Shown here piece by piece: positions 46,521 through 56,195 of a DNA stretch of 64,000 nt. The DNA is from Phenylobacterium sp. J367. Lineage in GTDB: Bacteria > Pseudomonadota > Alphaproteobacteria > Caulobacterales > Caulobacteraceae. Made by a program: the position numbers and the translations under genes. Numbering within the stretch: position 1 is the first letter of the stretch; the number at the start of each line of letters is the position of its first letter. The notes under the pieces are model-generated. The model was given only the letters and a program-made list of their open reading frames with translations, was not told the DNA's origin and searched no databases. The stretch covers positions 3,416,501-3,480,500 of the forward strand of contig NZ_JAJONA010000001.1 in NCBI RefSeq assembly GCF_024699985.1, given 5' to 3'.

Positions 46521-47462
46521 CTACTCGCGGAGCAGCGGCAGGCTCATCCCGCCGACGGGCCGGGCGGCCAGGAGCTCACGGCGGAAGCGGAACAGCTCCG
46601 CCGGCCGCCCGCCGGTGCCGGCGTCCATGCGGCCCAGGCCCTCCACGAGGTCGGTGCGCTCCAGCGCCCGGCGGAAGTTCTGCTTGTGCAGCGGCACGCC
46701 GGCGATGGCCTCCACGGCCCGCTGCAAGGTGGAGAGCGTGAACGCCTCCGGCATCAGCTCGAAGACCACCGGGCGGTACTTGAGCTTGCCGCGCAGGCGG
46801 GAAAGCGCGGTGGCCAGGATGCGGCGGTGGTCGGAGATCATCGGCTCGCCGGTCGGCGGCAGGACGACCGGCTGGACCTCGCCCCGGTCGCGGGCCGCCT
46901 CGCGGACGAGGCCGGCCTCGTAGAGCAGTTCGTAGCGCTCCAGCACCCGCTCCTCGTTCCAGGGCGCGCCGTCGAGGGCGAAGAGCAGGCGGGCCCGCGC
47001 CAGGCGGTCGGCCGTGGTCGCCCAGCTCCGCAGCGCCGTCTCGATCGTTCCGAGCGCCGCCGGCCGGCCGTCGCGCCAGTCCTCGTAGGGGAAGAACCGC
47101 GTCCAGGGTTGCCAGCCGGAGGCCGCCGAGCCCGCGAGCGCGGCCGGGGCAAGGCCCAGGTAGCCCACCGAGATCACCCGCGCCGCGCCCGCGCCCATGT
47201 CGGCGACCGGCGCGTCGCGGCCCTTGTCGCCGAAGGTGTAGAGCTGCTCCACATAGCCCGGATCGAACCGGGTCTGCTCGCGCACGAAGGCCCTCAGCGC
47301 CAGTTCAAAGGTCCGGTGGCCCTCGGGATCGAAGGGGCCGAAGGGCAGGCCGAGCAGGTCCTCGCCCGGCCGGCGCACGGTGAGCACCACGGCCTCGCCG
47401 TCGCGGATGGCCATGACGACGGCGGAGAGGCCGATGACGACGGCGGTCCCCATGCCGCTCAT
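46521..47462 (-). CDS. NUDIX-domain protein with C-terminal winged helix (NrtR-like)
   Basis: A 313-residue protein. The N-terminal NUDIX-like domain reads VVIGLSAVVMAIRDGEAVVLTVRRPGEDLLGLPFGPFDPEGHRTFELALRAFVREQT; the catalytic GX5EX7REUXEE box is degenerate, so it likely senses rather than cleaves. The C-terminal part (ALSRLRGKLKYRPVVFELMPEAFTLSTLQRAVEAIAGVPLHKQNFRRAL) is the winged-helix region seen in NrtR-type regulators of NAD metabolism. It would bind an ADP-ribose-like ligand. Its start overlaps the stop of the HD gene (ATGA), forming one operon. Confidence 0.85.
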   Translation of the reverse strand: MSGMGTAVVIGLSAVVMAIRDGEAVVLTVRRPGEDLLGLPFGPFDPEGHRTFELALRAFVREQTRFDPGYVEQLYTFGDKGRDAPVADMGAGAARVISVGYLGLAPAALAGSAASGWQPWTRFFPYEDWRDGRPAALGTIETALRSWATTADRLARARLLFALDGAPWNEERVLERYELLYEAGLVREAARDRGEVQPVVLPPTGEPMISDHRRILATALSRLRGKLKYRPVVFELMPEAFTLSTLQRAVEAIAGVPLHKQNFRRALERTDLVEGLGRMDAGTGGRPAELFRFRRELLAARPVGGMSLPLLRE

Positions 47463-48103
47463 TCCGTCTCGAAGGCCACGGGACCGCTCTCGTAGCCGGC
47501 GGCGCCGGAGAGAGTGTGGAAGCGCTGGACATAGCGTTCCTGGGCGAGGTTCGCGGACCAGGGCTCGATGTGCAGCAGATAGCCCTCGGGCGGGCTGTCG
47601 AAGATCTCCAGCGCCTCTTCGCGGCCGAAGCCGGCAAGCTGGGTCGCCTCGAAGTAGGCGCAGGCGCGGTCGGCCTGCTTGATCAGCTTCTTGATGGCGA
47701 GCGGCGTCTTGGCCGGCAGGCCGAAGCGGATATGGATGGCGTTCTCCAGCCGCTCCTCGAAGGTCTTGTAGTCCACCCCGAGCGCTGCTTTGAACGGCGA
47801 GATCATGTCGCCGATCACATATTCCGAAGCGTCGTGCAGCAGGCCGGCCAGCCGCCAGCGGGGCTCCAGGTCGGGCTGGATGTGGGCCATGATCTCCTCG
47901 ACCACGATCGAATGCTGGGCGACGGAGAAGGCGTGCTCGCCCACCGTCTGGCCGTTCCAGCGCGCCACACGGGCGAGGCCGTGGGCGATATCCTCGATCT
48001 CGATGTCCATCGGGGAGGGGTCCAGCAGGTCGAGCCGGCGGCCCGACAGCATGCGCTGCCAGGCGCGAGGCTCCTGCTTGCCGCGACGCAGCCCTTTCCT
48101 CAC
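47459..48103 (-). CDS. HD-domain phosphohydrolase (YfbR-like)
   Basis: A 214-residue protein with a metal-dependent HD domain: VGEHAFSVAQHS, LLHDASEYVIGDMISPFK (HD motif) and KQADRACAYFEA (late Asp). RMLSGRRLDLLDPSPMDIEIEDIAHGLARVARWNGQT is the typical N-terminal segment of this group. Relatives remove phosphate from deoxyribonucleoside monophosphates. The start is probably the GTG at 48103, because the conserved AWQRMLSGRR region begins before the first ATG. Coupled to the NUDIX regulator. Confidence 0.87.
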   Translation of the reverse strand: MRKGLRRGKQEPRAWQRMLSGRRLDLLDPSPMDIEIEDIAHGLARVARWNGQTVGEHAFSVAQHSIVVEEIMAHIQPDLEPRWRLAGLLHDASEYVIGDMISPFKAALGVDYKTFEERLENAIHIRFGLPAKTPLAIKKLIKQADRACAYFEATQLAGFGREEALEIFDSPPEGYLLHIEPWSANLAQERYVQRFHTLSGAAGYESGPVAFETE

Positions 48104-48214
48104 CGACGCATTCCCTCCATGGTCAGGCTGGTGAACTGACCCAGAGCCTGAGAAAGATCAATGCGGCCTGATACGATCAGGTCCAAGGTCCGAAAGGATG
48201 AAGGGACGCAAGAC

Positions 48215-49027
48215 ATGAGCTGGGCCCGGATCATGGCGCCTCTGTCGGGTGGCCAGGGCGATCCCGCGGCGGTGGCCGCGGCGGTCATGCTGGCCGAGCC
48301 GTTCGGCGCCGAGGTGGCCTGCGTCTACACGCCCGCCGATGTCGCCGATGTCATGCCCTGGATGGGCGAGGGCTTCCTGGGCGGCGTGCAGACCACGGCC
48401 CTGGAATCCCTGAAGGAGGCCGCCGCGGCCGGCGAGAAGAACGCACGGGCCGCCATGGCCGGCGTGCCCTACGCGAAGTCGCAGTTCGTGGCGCTTCAGA
48501 CGCCGGTCTGGGCGGGCCTGTCGGCGGAAAGCCGGCTCTCCGACGTCGTGGTGTTCAATTCCGATCCGGCGCGTGGCCGCGGGCCGCTGGCGGAGGCCTT
48601 CCAGCAGATGGTCGCCGACGAGCAGCGGCCGGTGCTGATCGCTCGCGAGGGCTTCAAGGTCGGCGGCACGGTGGCCGTCGCCTGGGACGGCGGCAAGGAG
48701 GCCAGCCGCGCCGCCCGCCTGGCCGTTCCGCTGCTCGAAAAGGCCCAGAAGGTGGTGATCCTCGGCGCGCCGAAGGCCAGTTCACGCACATTCGATCCCG
48801 CGCGCCTCCAGGCTTACTACGCGACCCGCGGCGTCACGGCGGAATTGCAGGTGCTGTCGGAAACCGGAGACGCGGCGCCTGCGTTGCTCAAGGCCGCCAA
48901 GGCGGCTGGAGCGGAGATCCTGGTCGCCGGGGCCTTCGGCCACCCGAGGCTGCAGGAATTCATCTTCGGGGGGACGACCCGGACGCTCTTGAATTCCGAC
49001 CAGCCCTCGTTGTTCTTGTCTCACTAG
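48215..49027 (+). CDS. Universal stress protein (tandem Usp domains)
   Basis: A 270-residue cytoplasmic protein. The first Usp-like half starts MSWARIMAPLSGGQGD; the second half has VAVAWDGGKEASRAARLAVPLLEKAQKVVILG and ends LVAGAFGHPRLQEFIFGGTTRTLL, where GxFGHxRxxE...GGTT is close to the UspA nucleotide-binding signature. Such proteins respond to stress or starvation; the exact role varies. The ATG at 48215 (MSWARI) is preferred over an upstream GTG-type extension. Confidence 0.9.
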   Translation: MSWARIMAPLSGGQGDPAAVAAAVMLAEPFGAEVACVYTPADVADVMPWMGEGFLGGVQTTALESLKEAAAAGEKNARAAMAGVPYAKSQFVALQTPVWAGLSAESRLSDVVVFNSDPARGRGPLAEAFQQMVADEQRPVLIAREGFKVGGTVAVAWDGGKEASRAARLAVPLLEKAQKVVILGAPKASSRTFDPARLQAYYATRGVTAELQVLSETGDAAPALLKAAKAAGAEILVAGAFGHPRLQEFIFGGTTRTLLNSDQPSLFLSH

Positions 49028-49046
49028 GATTGAGAAGGTGACTTCC

Positions 49047-49418
49047 ATGCTGTCGCGCATCGTCATGCGGCTTGCCCGCAACCCTGGCACCGAGTTCGCC
49101 GGCGGCGACGACCACCGCGGCTATTCGCTCACCGCCCCGCTGACCGAGGATGGTCTGCTCGATGAGGCGGCGTTCTCGAAAGCCCGGGACAAGTGCTCGG
49201 TCCGCCGCTTCGCGCCCGACGAGGATCCGCTGGACGGCCGCCTGAACCGCCGCGGCCCGCGCTGGTTCTTCGACTACGACGAGGACGACGCGGCCGACGA
49301 CGAGCCCGTGCACCGCCTGGGCGAGCACCGCTTCGCCGTAGGCGAGTATGTGACTGTCACCGACGAGGACGGCCGGCCGCTGACCTACAAGGTCGTCGAG
49401 GTCCAGCCGGCCGGGTAG
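49047..49418 (+). CDS. Conserved hypothetical protein
   Basis: A 123-residue soluble protein: MLSRIVMRLARNPGTEFAGGDD, then LDGRLNRRGPRWFFDYDEDDAADDEPVHRLGEHRFAVGEYVTVTDEDGRPLTYKVVEV. The acidic stretch and the short beta-rich end are its main features. The start ATG has AGAAGG upstream. It lies 19 bases after the stress protein and may share its transcript. I do not recognise a named family. Confidence 0.78.
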   Translation: MLSRIVMRLARNPGTEFAGGDDHRGYSLTAPLTEDGLLDEAAFSKARDKCSVRRFAPDEDPLDGRLNRRGPRWFFDYDEDDAADDEPVHRLGEHRFAVGEYVTVTDEDGRPLTYKVVEVQPAG

Positions 49419-49433
49419 GGCGAAGTGCGGGGC

Positions 49434-50288
49434 CTAGACCCCGCTGTTCTTCCTCACGAGGCGCTTGATGTCGTCATAGAGGTCGCCGCCCTGGTGATCG
49501 AGTTCGGTCTTCGAGCGGACGGTGGCGACGGTGATCGGCCCGGTCTTCGGGCCCCCGGCCTCGTAGCCCACCACGCGGTAGCCGCCGGCGAACTCGCCGG
49601 TGCGGATGAACATCGCCTTGATGCCGCGCTTCTCGAACGACAGGGATTCGCCCCTCAGCCGCGCGGTGTCGTAGCGCCGGATGGTCGCCTCGCCGTCGTT
49701 GGCGTCGATGGTGATGCCGCCCACCTGAACCTTCGCATTGTCGCCGTCGGCGTCGATCCGGATGCCGGGCAGGCGGACGTGCGCCTTGTCGTTGTCGGCC
49801 GCGATGTCGACCTTGTCGTCCCCGATATCGATGGTGGCGGTGGCCGACCGGCTCCTCCCGCCGGCCTTCTCCTCCGCCCGTACCGCCGTGTCGGCGGCGC
49901 GGGCGGCGTCGGCCTCCGCCTGGCGGGCGACGCTGGCGGCGTCGCTGGCGCTGCCCTCGGCGGCCGGCGTGGCGACCGCGGCGGTCTCCGCGGCCTTGGC
50001 GGCGGCCTCGCGCTCCGCGTCGGTCATCGCCGGCGTCAGTCCGGCCTCGATCCTCTGCAGGGCGCCCTGCGGGTCGCCGCCGGTCGAGACCAGCTGCAGC
50101 GACACCTCGGCGCCGCCCTGCGTGACGTAGGTGCAGCTCTTGCCGTCGGCGGCGACGCCCGTGCGGGTGAGCTCGCCCTGGGTGGCGGGACATTCCAGCT
50201 TGGCGCGCTGGGCGGGCTCGCCGGAGGCGCAGGCCGTAAGGGTCGTCAGCGCCAGGGTCGAGGCCGCCAGATAGAGCAGGGGCTTCAT
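49434..50288 (-). CDS. Hypothetical lipoprotein with Ala-rich linker
   Basis: A 284-residue protein with a lipoprotein signal (MKPLLYLAASTLALTTLTAC; lipid-bearing Cys at 20). The early part CPATQGELTRTGVAADGKSCTYVTQGGAEVSLQLVS holds two Cys that could pair. A long Ala/Glu-rich segment (residues 85-140) follows, then a beta-rich repeat (ATIDIGDDKVDIAADNDKAHVRLPGIRIDADGDNAKVQVGGITIDANDG) and a C-terminal domain. It is anchored in the envelope; no function is proposed. The ATG at 50288 gives the lipobox; an upstream start would not. Confidence 0.8.
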   Translation of the reverse strand: MKPLLYLAASTLALTTLTACASGEPAQRAKLECPATQGELTRTGVAADGKSCTYVTQGGAEVSLQLVSTGGDPQGALQRIEAGLTPAMTDAEREAAAKAAETAAVATPAAEGSASDAASVARQAEADAARAADTAVRAEEKAGGRSRSATATIDIGDDKVDIAADNDKAHVRLPGIRIDADGDNAKVQVGGITIDANDGEATIRRYDTARLRGESLSFEKRGIKAMFIRTGEFAGGYRVVGYEAGGPKTGPITVATVRSKTELDHQGGDLYDDIKRLVRKNSGV

Positions 50289-50381
50289 GTGAAAAGGGCT
50301 CCAGTCCGTTCCCTGAAAGGGTGGCTGGAGCCCGTTCAAAAGGCGAGTGAATTCGCGGTAAGGGCCGCTACGCCGTAACCG

Positions 50382-51254
50382 TCATTGACCCGGACGGCTG
50401 GAGCCCGCGCCCTCGCGCCGCGCGAGGAAGGCCAGGCGCTCGAAGAGGTGCACGTCCTGCTCATTCTTCAGGAGCGCGCCGTGCAGCGGCGGGATCAGCT
50501 TGGTGGGGTCCTTCTCGCGCAGGGCGTTCTCGTCGATGTCCTCGACCATCAGGAGCTTCAGCCAGTCGAGCAGTTCGGAGGTCGAAGGCTTCTTCTTCAG
50601 GCCCGGCACCTTGCGCATGTCGTAGAAGATGCGCAACGCCTCGGCGACGAGCTTCTGCTTGATGCCCGGATAGTGGACCTCGACGATCTGGTTCATCGTC
50701 TCGGCTTCCGGGAAGCGGATGTAGTGGAAGAAGCAGCGGCGCAGGAACGCGTCCGGCAGCTCCTTCTCGTTGTTGGAGGTGATGACCACCACCGGGCGCA
50801 CCTTGGCCTTGATGGTCTCGTTGGTCTCGTAGACGTAGAATTCCATCCGATCGAGCTCCTGCAGGAGGTCGTTCGGGAACTCGATGTCGGCCTTGTCGAT
50901 CTCGTCGATCAGCAGCACGGGGCGCACCGGGCTGTCGAAGGCCTCCCAGAGCTTGCCCTTCTTGATGTAGTTCTTGACGTCCTTGACCCGCTCGTCGCCG
51001 AGCTGGCTGTCCCGCAGGCGGGTCACCGCGTCGTATTCATAGAGGCCCTGGTGGGCCTTGGTGGTCGACTTGATGTGCCAGGTGATCAGCGGGGCCTTCA
51101 GCGCCTCGGCGATCTCGTAGGCCAGGACCGTCTTGCCGGTGCCCGGCTCGCCCTTGATCAGCAGCGGGCGCTCGAGGGCGATGGCGGCGTTGACGGCCAC
51201 CTTCAGGTCCTCGGTGGCGACGTAGTTCTCGGTGCCCTCAAAACGCTGGCTCAT
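50382..51254 (-). CDS. MoxR-family AAA ATPase
   Basis: A 290-residue AAA+ protein with Walker A LLIKGEPGTGKTVLA, Walker B VLLIDEIDKADIEFPNDLLQELDR, sensor-1 VVITSNNEKELPDAFLRRC and FFHYIRFPEAETM. MoxR ATPases act as chaperones that help insert metals or mature protein complexes, usually with a VWA-domain partner. No VWA gene is next to it here; the LytTR regulator upstream is the only close neighbour. Start ATG chosen at MSQRFEGTENYVAT. Confidence 0.93.
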   Translation of the reverse strand: MSQRFEGTENYVATEDLKVAVNAAIALERPLLIKGEPGTGKTVLAYEIAEALKAPLITWHIKSTTKAHQGLYEYDAVTRLRDSQLGDERVKDVKNYIKKGKLWEAFDSPVRPVLLIDEIDKADIEFPNDLLQELDRMEFYVYETNETIKAKVRPVVVITSNNEKELPDAFLRRCFFHYIRFPEAETMNQIVEVHYPGIKQKLVAEALRIFYDMRKVPGLKKKPSTSELLDWLKLLMVEDIDENALREKDPTKLIPPLHGALLKNEQDVHLFERLAFLARREGAGSSRPGQ

Positions 51255-51331
51255 TCCGGCTCCCTGCACGGGCGCGCGCGCCCGCGTTCGAACAGTTGTT
51301 TGGAGACAGCCTATAGGGCCGCGCTGGAGGA

Positions 51332-52130
51332 TCAAGCGGGTTCCATCGCCGCGGCCGCCTGCCGTTGCGTCACTCGGGCGGCAGCCACCCGGCGGCCCCG
51401 AAGGCGGGCGACCGCCGCCCGCGAGACGGGCGCCTGGACGCCGTTGACGAGCTCGAGCCGCAGGTTGCGGCCATCCCAGACGTGACCGCGGACCGCGTCG
51501 CGGGCCACCCACCAGGATCTGTGGACCTGCAATCCCTCGCGACCGGCCTGGGCGGCCATGGCCTGGCCCAGGGTCCCATGGGCCAGCCTCGAGCCCTGGG
51601 CCGTGTGGATGCGGACGTAGTGATCTTCCATCTGGAGGCAGAGGACGTCGGAGAGGGCCGCAGCGGCCAGGGCCGGGGCCTCGATCGCCGGGGCGGGCGT
51701 CCGCCGCCGCCGGAGGGCCATGGCGGTGAGGGCGAAGGCGGCGAGCTGGAAGAGCGTGACCGCGGCCGTCTGGGCATACCAGTCCCAGGGGGGCCATGGC
51801 GGCGATGGCGTCTATGCCCGGCCAGGTGCGGCGCGCGATGGCGGCGATGAGCTGGGAGAGGGGCAGGCAGGCGACCAGGACCGCGCCGGCGACCGTGGGC
51901 CACGTCGGCCAGTTCAGGCGCCGGGCGAGCCGCGTGGACCCCACGGCGGCTCCGCCCACGACGGCGACGCCGAGCCAGGCGGTCAGGACCCAGTAGACGA
52001 TCCGCTCCGCCGCCGGCCCGTTGAGATAGCTGCCGTAGGGACCGAGCGCGCCCAGGAAGGCGCCCGTCGCGGTGGCGACGGCGAGGTAGACCGCCCACGG
52101 GTGGAGCGCGCGCGTCGCGGCGTGACTCAT
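51332..52130 (-). CDS. LytTR-type regulator with membrane N-terminus (apparent +1 frameshift near 51792)
   Basis: About 266 residues. The N-terminal half has four predicted membrane helices (AVYLAVATATGAFLGALGPYG, IVYWVLTAWLGVAVVGGAAVG, TVAGAVLVACLPLSQLIAAIA, TLFQLAAFALTAMAL). The C-terminal half is a LytTR DNA-binding domain: LSDVLCLQMEDHYVRIHTAQGSRLAHGTLGQAMAA, then GLQVHRSWWVARDAV and LELVNGVQAPVSRAAVARLR. It is a membrane-tied transcription factor that could sense an envelope signal. One extra C after IAAMAP shifts the frame; the true text is WDWYAQTAAVTLF. Confidence 0.85.
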
Positions 52131-52253
52131 GGCGCAGTTCTAGCGACCGCTCGCCGATCTGCGAACCCGTTCGCCCGTTCGCGAAAGCCGGCTGGCGCGG
52201 GGCCCGGCGGCGGCCGATCCAGACCGCCTCGAACAACGGGCGGAGGACGGATC

Positions 52254-53219
52254 ATGCGGCGATGGGGAGTGGTGGCGGCGCTGGCGATGGCGCTCGCCGG
52301 GACGGCGGCTCAGGCAGGCGTCGGCGTCGAGAGCTTCAGCATGCCGGACCCCGGCGGGCCGCCGATCGAGGTGGGCGTCTGGTACCCGAGCGACGCCCCG
52401 GCGAAGCCGACGCACCTGGGCCTGAGCGTCCAGGACGTGGCGGTGGGCGCGCCGGTGAAGGGCAGGGGGCTGCCGCTGGTGGTGATCTCGCACGGCAACG
52501 GCGGATCCTACGGCGGGCACTACGACACCGCCGTGGCGCTGGCCGAGGCCGGTTTCGTGGTCGCGGCCCTGACGCACACCGGCGACAACTATCGGGACCA
52601 GAGCCGGGCCACGGCGATGTGGGAACGGCCCCGGCAGCTCAAGGTGCTGATCGACCACATGACAGGCGTCTGGCGGCCCGGCGTCGTCGATCCGAAGCGG
52701 GTCGGCGCCTTCGGCTTCTCGTCCGGCGGCTTCACGGTGCTGGCGGCCGCAGGCGCGAAACCGGACATGACCGGGGTGGCGGCGCACTGCCGGGAGCACC
52801 CGGCTTTCTATGACTGCCGGCTGATGGGCCAGCGTCCGCCCGGCGCGCCGGGGGTCTTCGTCGCCGATCCGCGGATCCGGGCAGTGGTGTCCGCGGCACC
52901 GGCCATGGGCTGGTCGCTGACCAAGTCGGCGCTGGCCGGCGTCGCCGCGCCGGTTCAGCTCTGGCGGGCCGAGAACGACGAGATCCTGCCGTCGCCCTTC
53001 TACGCCGACGCGGTGCGCGCCAACCTGCCGAGGCCGCCCGCGTGGCATATCGTGCCGGGGGCGACGCACTTCAGCTTCCTCGCGCCCTGTTCGGCGCAGG
53101 CGCGCGCGGTCATGGGGCCGCTGTGCGCCGACCCGCCGGGCTTCGACCGTGAGGCCTTCCACCGGCGGTTCAACGCGGAGGTGACGGCCTTCCTCCGGCG
53201 GGAGCTGGCCGCGCCCTAG
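52254..53219 (+). CDS. Exported dienelactone-hydrolase-like alpha/beta hydrolase
   Basis: A 321-residue periplasmic hydrolase. Signal peptide at 1-21 (cleavage after AQA). PIEVGVWYPSDAPA and LPLVVISHGNGGSYGGHYDTAVALAEAGFVVAALTHTGDN are typical of the platelet-activating-factor-acetylhydrolase/dienelactone hydrolase type; FGFSSGGFTVLAAAG holds the nucleophile Ser, LWRAENDEILPSPF the acid and GATHFSF the His. It contains four or more Cys in the lid region. It converges on the acidic protein, with a four-base overlap of the stops. Confidence 0.88.
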   Translation: MRRWGVVAALAMALAGTAAQAGVGVESFSMPDPGGPPIEVGVWYPSDAPAKPTHLGLSVQDVAVGAPVKGRGLPLVVISHGNGGSYGGHYDTAVALAEAGFVVAALTHTGDNYRDQSRATAMWERPRQLKVLIDHMTGVWRPGVVDPKRVGAFGFSSGGFTVLAAAGAKPDMTGVAAHCREHPAFYDCRLMGQRPPGAPGVFVADPRIRAVVSAAPAMGWSLTKSALAGVAAPVQLWRAENDEILPSPFYADAVRANLPRPPAWHIVPGATHFSFLAPCSAQARAVMGPLCADPPGFDREAFHRRFNAEVTAFLRRELAAP

Positions 53220-53716
53220 CGGTTGGGTTTCGCCCGCGTCTCGCCGCCGCGGTTCTCGGAATAGCCCATGCGCTGGAGGTCCTCGTCCGAGAGGTTCTTC
53301 GCCTGGAAGTTGGTGAAGTCGTCCTCGCCGCCGGAGACGGCGTCGGCGTCCAGGACGGTGTCGAGGCCCTCGATCTCGGAGGCCTCGATGCGGTCCTCGT
53401 CGATCCCCAGCGAGCCGCCCTCGGGCCCGAGGCCGTCGAGGTCATCCTCGTGCTCCTCGTCCGAGGCGCGGTAGTCGAGTTCGTCGTCTTCCTCGAAGTC
53501 GCTGTCGTCGATGGCGTCTTCGTCGAACTCGTCGGCGTCGAGGGCCAGGGCCTCGTCGTCGTCCCGGTCGCCACGAGCGCGGGTCATGTCGAGGACCTCG
53601 GGGAGCTCCTCGAACGTCTTCATTTCGTTGAGCTCTTCGGCGTCGTCCGTGTTCGTCTCGTCGAACGCCTCGGACTGGTCCTGATCGTCGAACTCGTAGT
53701 CGCTCGTGCCGGGCAT
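53216..53716 (-). CDS. Highly acidic hypothetical protein
   Basis: A 166-residue soluble protein with about 40 percent Asp and Glu by eye, in long acidic stretches (DDEALALDADEFDEDAIDDSDFEEDDELDY). The only more ordered part is near the end (DDFTNFQAKNLSDEDLQRMGYSENRGG). It is probably disordered. Similar acidic orphans are found in Caulobacterales; no role is known. It lies next to the flagellar gene flmG on the same strand, but a link is not shown. Confidence 0.75.
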   Translation of the reverse strand: MPGTSDYEFDDQDQSEAFDETNTDDAEELNEMKTFEELPEVLDMTRARGDRDDDEALALDADEFDEDAIDDSDFEEDDELDYRASDEEHEDDLDGLGPEGGSLGIDEDRIEASEIEGLDTVLDADAVSGGEDDFTNFQAKNLSDEDLQRMGYSENRGGETRAKPNR

Positions 53717-53777
53717 GCGGGATCCTCCACTTCTGGCCGGCCCGCGGGGCCGACTATGGAGTAATCCCCCGGACCTG

Positions 53778-55569
53778 TCAGCGTTCCGAGGCCCAGGCCC
53801 CCAGCGCGTCGCCGATCTCGGCCATCACATCGTCCCAGGCGCCGAAGCCTTCGGGCTTGAAGACCCGGGCCTGCGGGTACCAGGGGTAGCGCTCGGTGCC
53901 GAGCAGGGTCCAGGCGGCCGGCGTGGTGATCAGCCAGGCGGGCGCGCCGCAGGCCGCGGCCAGGTTGAAGGTGGCGTTCGAGAAGCCGATCGTCAGGTCC
54001 ATGGCGCAGCACAGCGCGGCCACGTCGTCGAGGTCCTGCTTCAGGTCGATGCCGGGCGGCTGCCAGATGTCGACGCCCAGCGTCTTCTTCACGAAGGCCA
54101 GTTCTTCCGCGCAGTCGCCGTACTGGAGATTGACGAAGGCGACGCCCTCCTGCCGCAGGATCGGCGCCCAGGCCTCGAACGGCGAGAAGTAGCGCGCCCG
54201 GCCCGAGCGCTTGAGGGCGCTCTTCCACAGCAGGCCGACCTTCGGACCGTCGCCCGCGCCCTGCAGCACCTCCCGCCAGTGCGCCACCCGCTCGGGATCG
54301 GCGACCAGGAAGCGGTCGCGCTCCGGGAAGGCGCCGACCTCGCGGCGGTATTCCCGCAGCAGGGACGCCATCGGCGCGAAGAGGTCGATCTCCGCCAGGT
54401 CCTTGATGAACGGCGCCTGGCGGGCGTGGCGGCCCTTGAGGAGGCCCGTGACGTGGCGGCCGACGGTGGCGTCGGGGAAGCTCCGCTGGAAAAGCGGAAT
54501 GAGGCGCGGCTCCACGGCGATGCTCATGTGCCCGTCGGGGCCCAGGCGGTCGGCGATGTCCGAGAGCACATTGGCGAACAGCACCTCGTCGCCCAGGCCC
54601 TGCTCGCCGACGACCAGCAGGCGCTGGCCCGCGAGGTCCGCGCCGGGCCCAGCGGGGCCTGGGGATCGCGTAGAGGGTGACGTCGGCGTAGAGGTGATGC
54701 AGCCGCGCCTCGTACTCGTCGAAGCCTTCGCCGATCCGGCCGAGCGCGATCAGGATGGTCGAGCGCGCGAGCCGCATCATCTGCCGCTCGTCCTCGGGCA
54801 CGTCCATGGCGATGGCGGCTTCGACGGCCTCCAGCGCACCGGCGGCGTCGCCCAGCGCCAGCAGGCTGTTGCCGTAGTTGTAGAGCGCCTTGGCCAGGGT
54901 CGGGTCGAGGCGCATGGCCTCGCCGAAGAAGACGTGGGCGTTCTCGAAGTCGCCCCGTTCGCCCATCACCGTGCCCATGGTGTTCCAGAGCATCGCCACC
55001 TCGGGATGCAGCAGGAGCGCCGGCTTCAGGACATCCACCGCCTCGTCGAGCTTTGACTGGTCGCGCAGCGCGCAGGCGAGGTTGTTCGCCCCCTCCGGAT
55101 GGTCCGGGTAGCGGTCAAGGAAGTGTCGGAACAGTTTCTCAGAGACCGGCGACATGCCCAGCCGGAAGGCGAGGCGGCCGAGGTCGTTGGCCACCTCCGC
55201 GTGGTCGGGCAGCAGCTTCAGCGCCGACTCATAGGCCTGGATGGAGTTGGCGAAGTCGCCGGCGCGCTCGAGCGAAATAGCCAGCAGGTACCAGCCGGGG
55301 CCGCTGCGCTCGTCCTTCTCCAGGGCTTTCAGCGCCCACTCGCGGCCGGTCTGGAAATCGTCGGCCTGCAGGGCGACGACGGCGCGCTGGAGCATCGGCT
55401 GAACGGCCGCGGCCCGAAGTTCGCGCATCGCCTCGTTGAGACGTTCGAGGGCGTCGCGGGAGCCCGCCTGGCCCATAGCGCCGCTGACCAGCCCGGCCTT
55501 GGCCACCGGGGCCTGGGCGGCCTGGAGCGCGGCGGCGGAGACGGCGCTGGCGGCGGCCGGAGCGGTCAT
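53778..55569 (-). CDS. flmG: TPR-glycosyltransferase, flagellin-modifying FlmG (FlbA) type (apparent +1 frameshift near 54650)
   Basis: About 597 residues. The N-terminal half has TPR repeats (WYLLAISLERAGDFANSIQAYESALKLLPDHAEVANDLGRLAFRLG, EGANNLACALRDQSKLDEAVDVLKPALLLHP, MLWNTMGTVMGERGDFENAHVFF, KALYNYGNSLLALGDAAGALEAVEAAI). After one extra C near 54650 the C-terminal half is glycosyltransferase-like (VVGEQGLGDEVLFANVLSDIADRLG, VGLLWKSALKRSGRARYF, MDLTIGFSNATFNLAAACG). In Caulobacter FlmG of this build moves a nonulosonic sugar onto flagellins and sits beside flbT. The same position, divergent from flbT, supports the call. Confidence 0.8.
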
Positions 55570-55616
55570 GGAGACTCTCTTGCTTAAGGACTGCCCATGA
55601 GATCGCGGTGTTATGG

Positions 55617-55631
55617 TTAGCGAGACCTTAA
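55617..55631. promoter_or_regulatory. Candidate CtrA box between flmG and flbT
   Basis: TTAGCGAGACCTTAA fits the TTAA-N7-TTAA CtrA pattern with one mismatch (TTAG). It lies in the 206-bp gap between the divergent flmG and flbT starts. CtrA control of early flagellar genes is known in Caulobacter; the site here is a pattern match only. Confidence 0.4.
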
Positions 55632-55775
55632 CCGCGGCCTTGGGCCACACCCTTGGCAAGGCCCCGTTAACGGATGCCGCCTATCCCTGAGGGTGCGTTC
55701 GGCCCAGCACAAAGCGACAATGGGTCATTCGAATCATGACGTAGATTCTGTGGACGCAGGGATCGGGAGGCGGTC

Positions 55776-56195
55776 TTGCCGCTAAAATTGTCGCTCAAGC
55801 CCGGGGAGAAGTTCGTCCTGAACGGCGCCGTCGTTCAGAACGGCGACCGCCGGGGCGTGCTTGTCCTGCAGAACAAGGCTTCGGTCCTGCGGGAGAAGGA
55901 CATCATGCAGCAGGAGGACGCCAACACGCCCGCCCGCCGCATCTACTTCCCGGTCATGATGATGTACCTCGATGAGCCCGGGGTGGCCCGGTACTACGAC
56001 GAGTTCGTGGTCCGGCTGACCGAGTTCATGGGGGTGATCCGCAACCCTGAGGTCCTCGCGGAATGCGTCCAGATCTCGAAGTTCTGCATGGAACGTGAGT
56101 GGTACAAGGCGCTCATGCTCTGCCGAAAGCTTATCGAGTACGAAGACGAGAGGTTGGGCAATGTCCCTTCAGGCGTATCAGCGCACGGCGACTAG
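55776..56195 (+). CDS. flbT: Flagellin mRNA regulator FlbT
   Basis: A 139-residue cytoplasmic protein that in Caulobacter binds flagellin mRNA and represses its translation until hook assembly is complete. The sequence [44 protein letters not shown] is a textbook FlbT start; [41 protein letters not shown] follows. The start is a TTG at 55776 with GGGAGG upstream; no ATG precedes the conserved region. The 3' end overlaps flaF by 35 bases, so the two are coupled. Confidence 0.94.
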   Translation: MPLKLSLKPGEKFVLNGAVVQNGDRRGVLVLQNKASVLREKDIMQQEDANTPARRIYFPVMMMYLDEPGVARYYDEFVVRLTEFMGVIRNPEVLAECVQISKFCMEREWYKALMLCRKLIEYEDERLGNVPSGVSAHGD

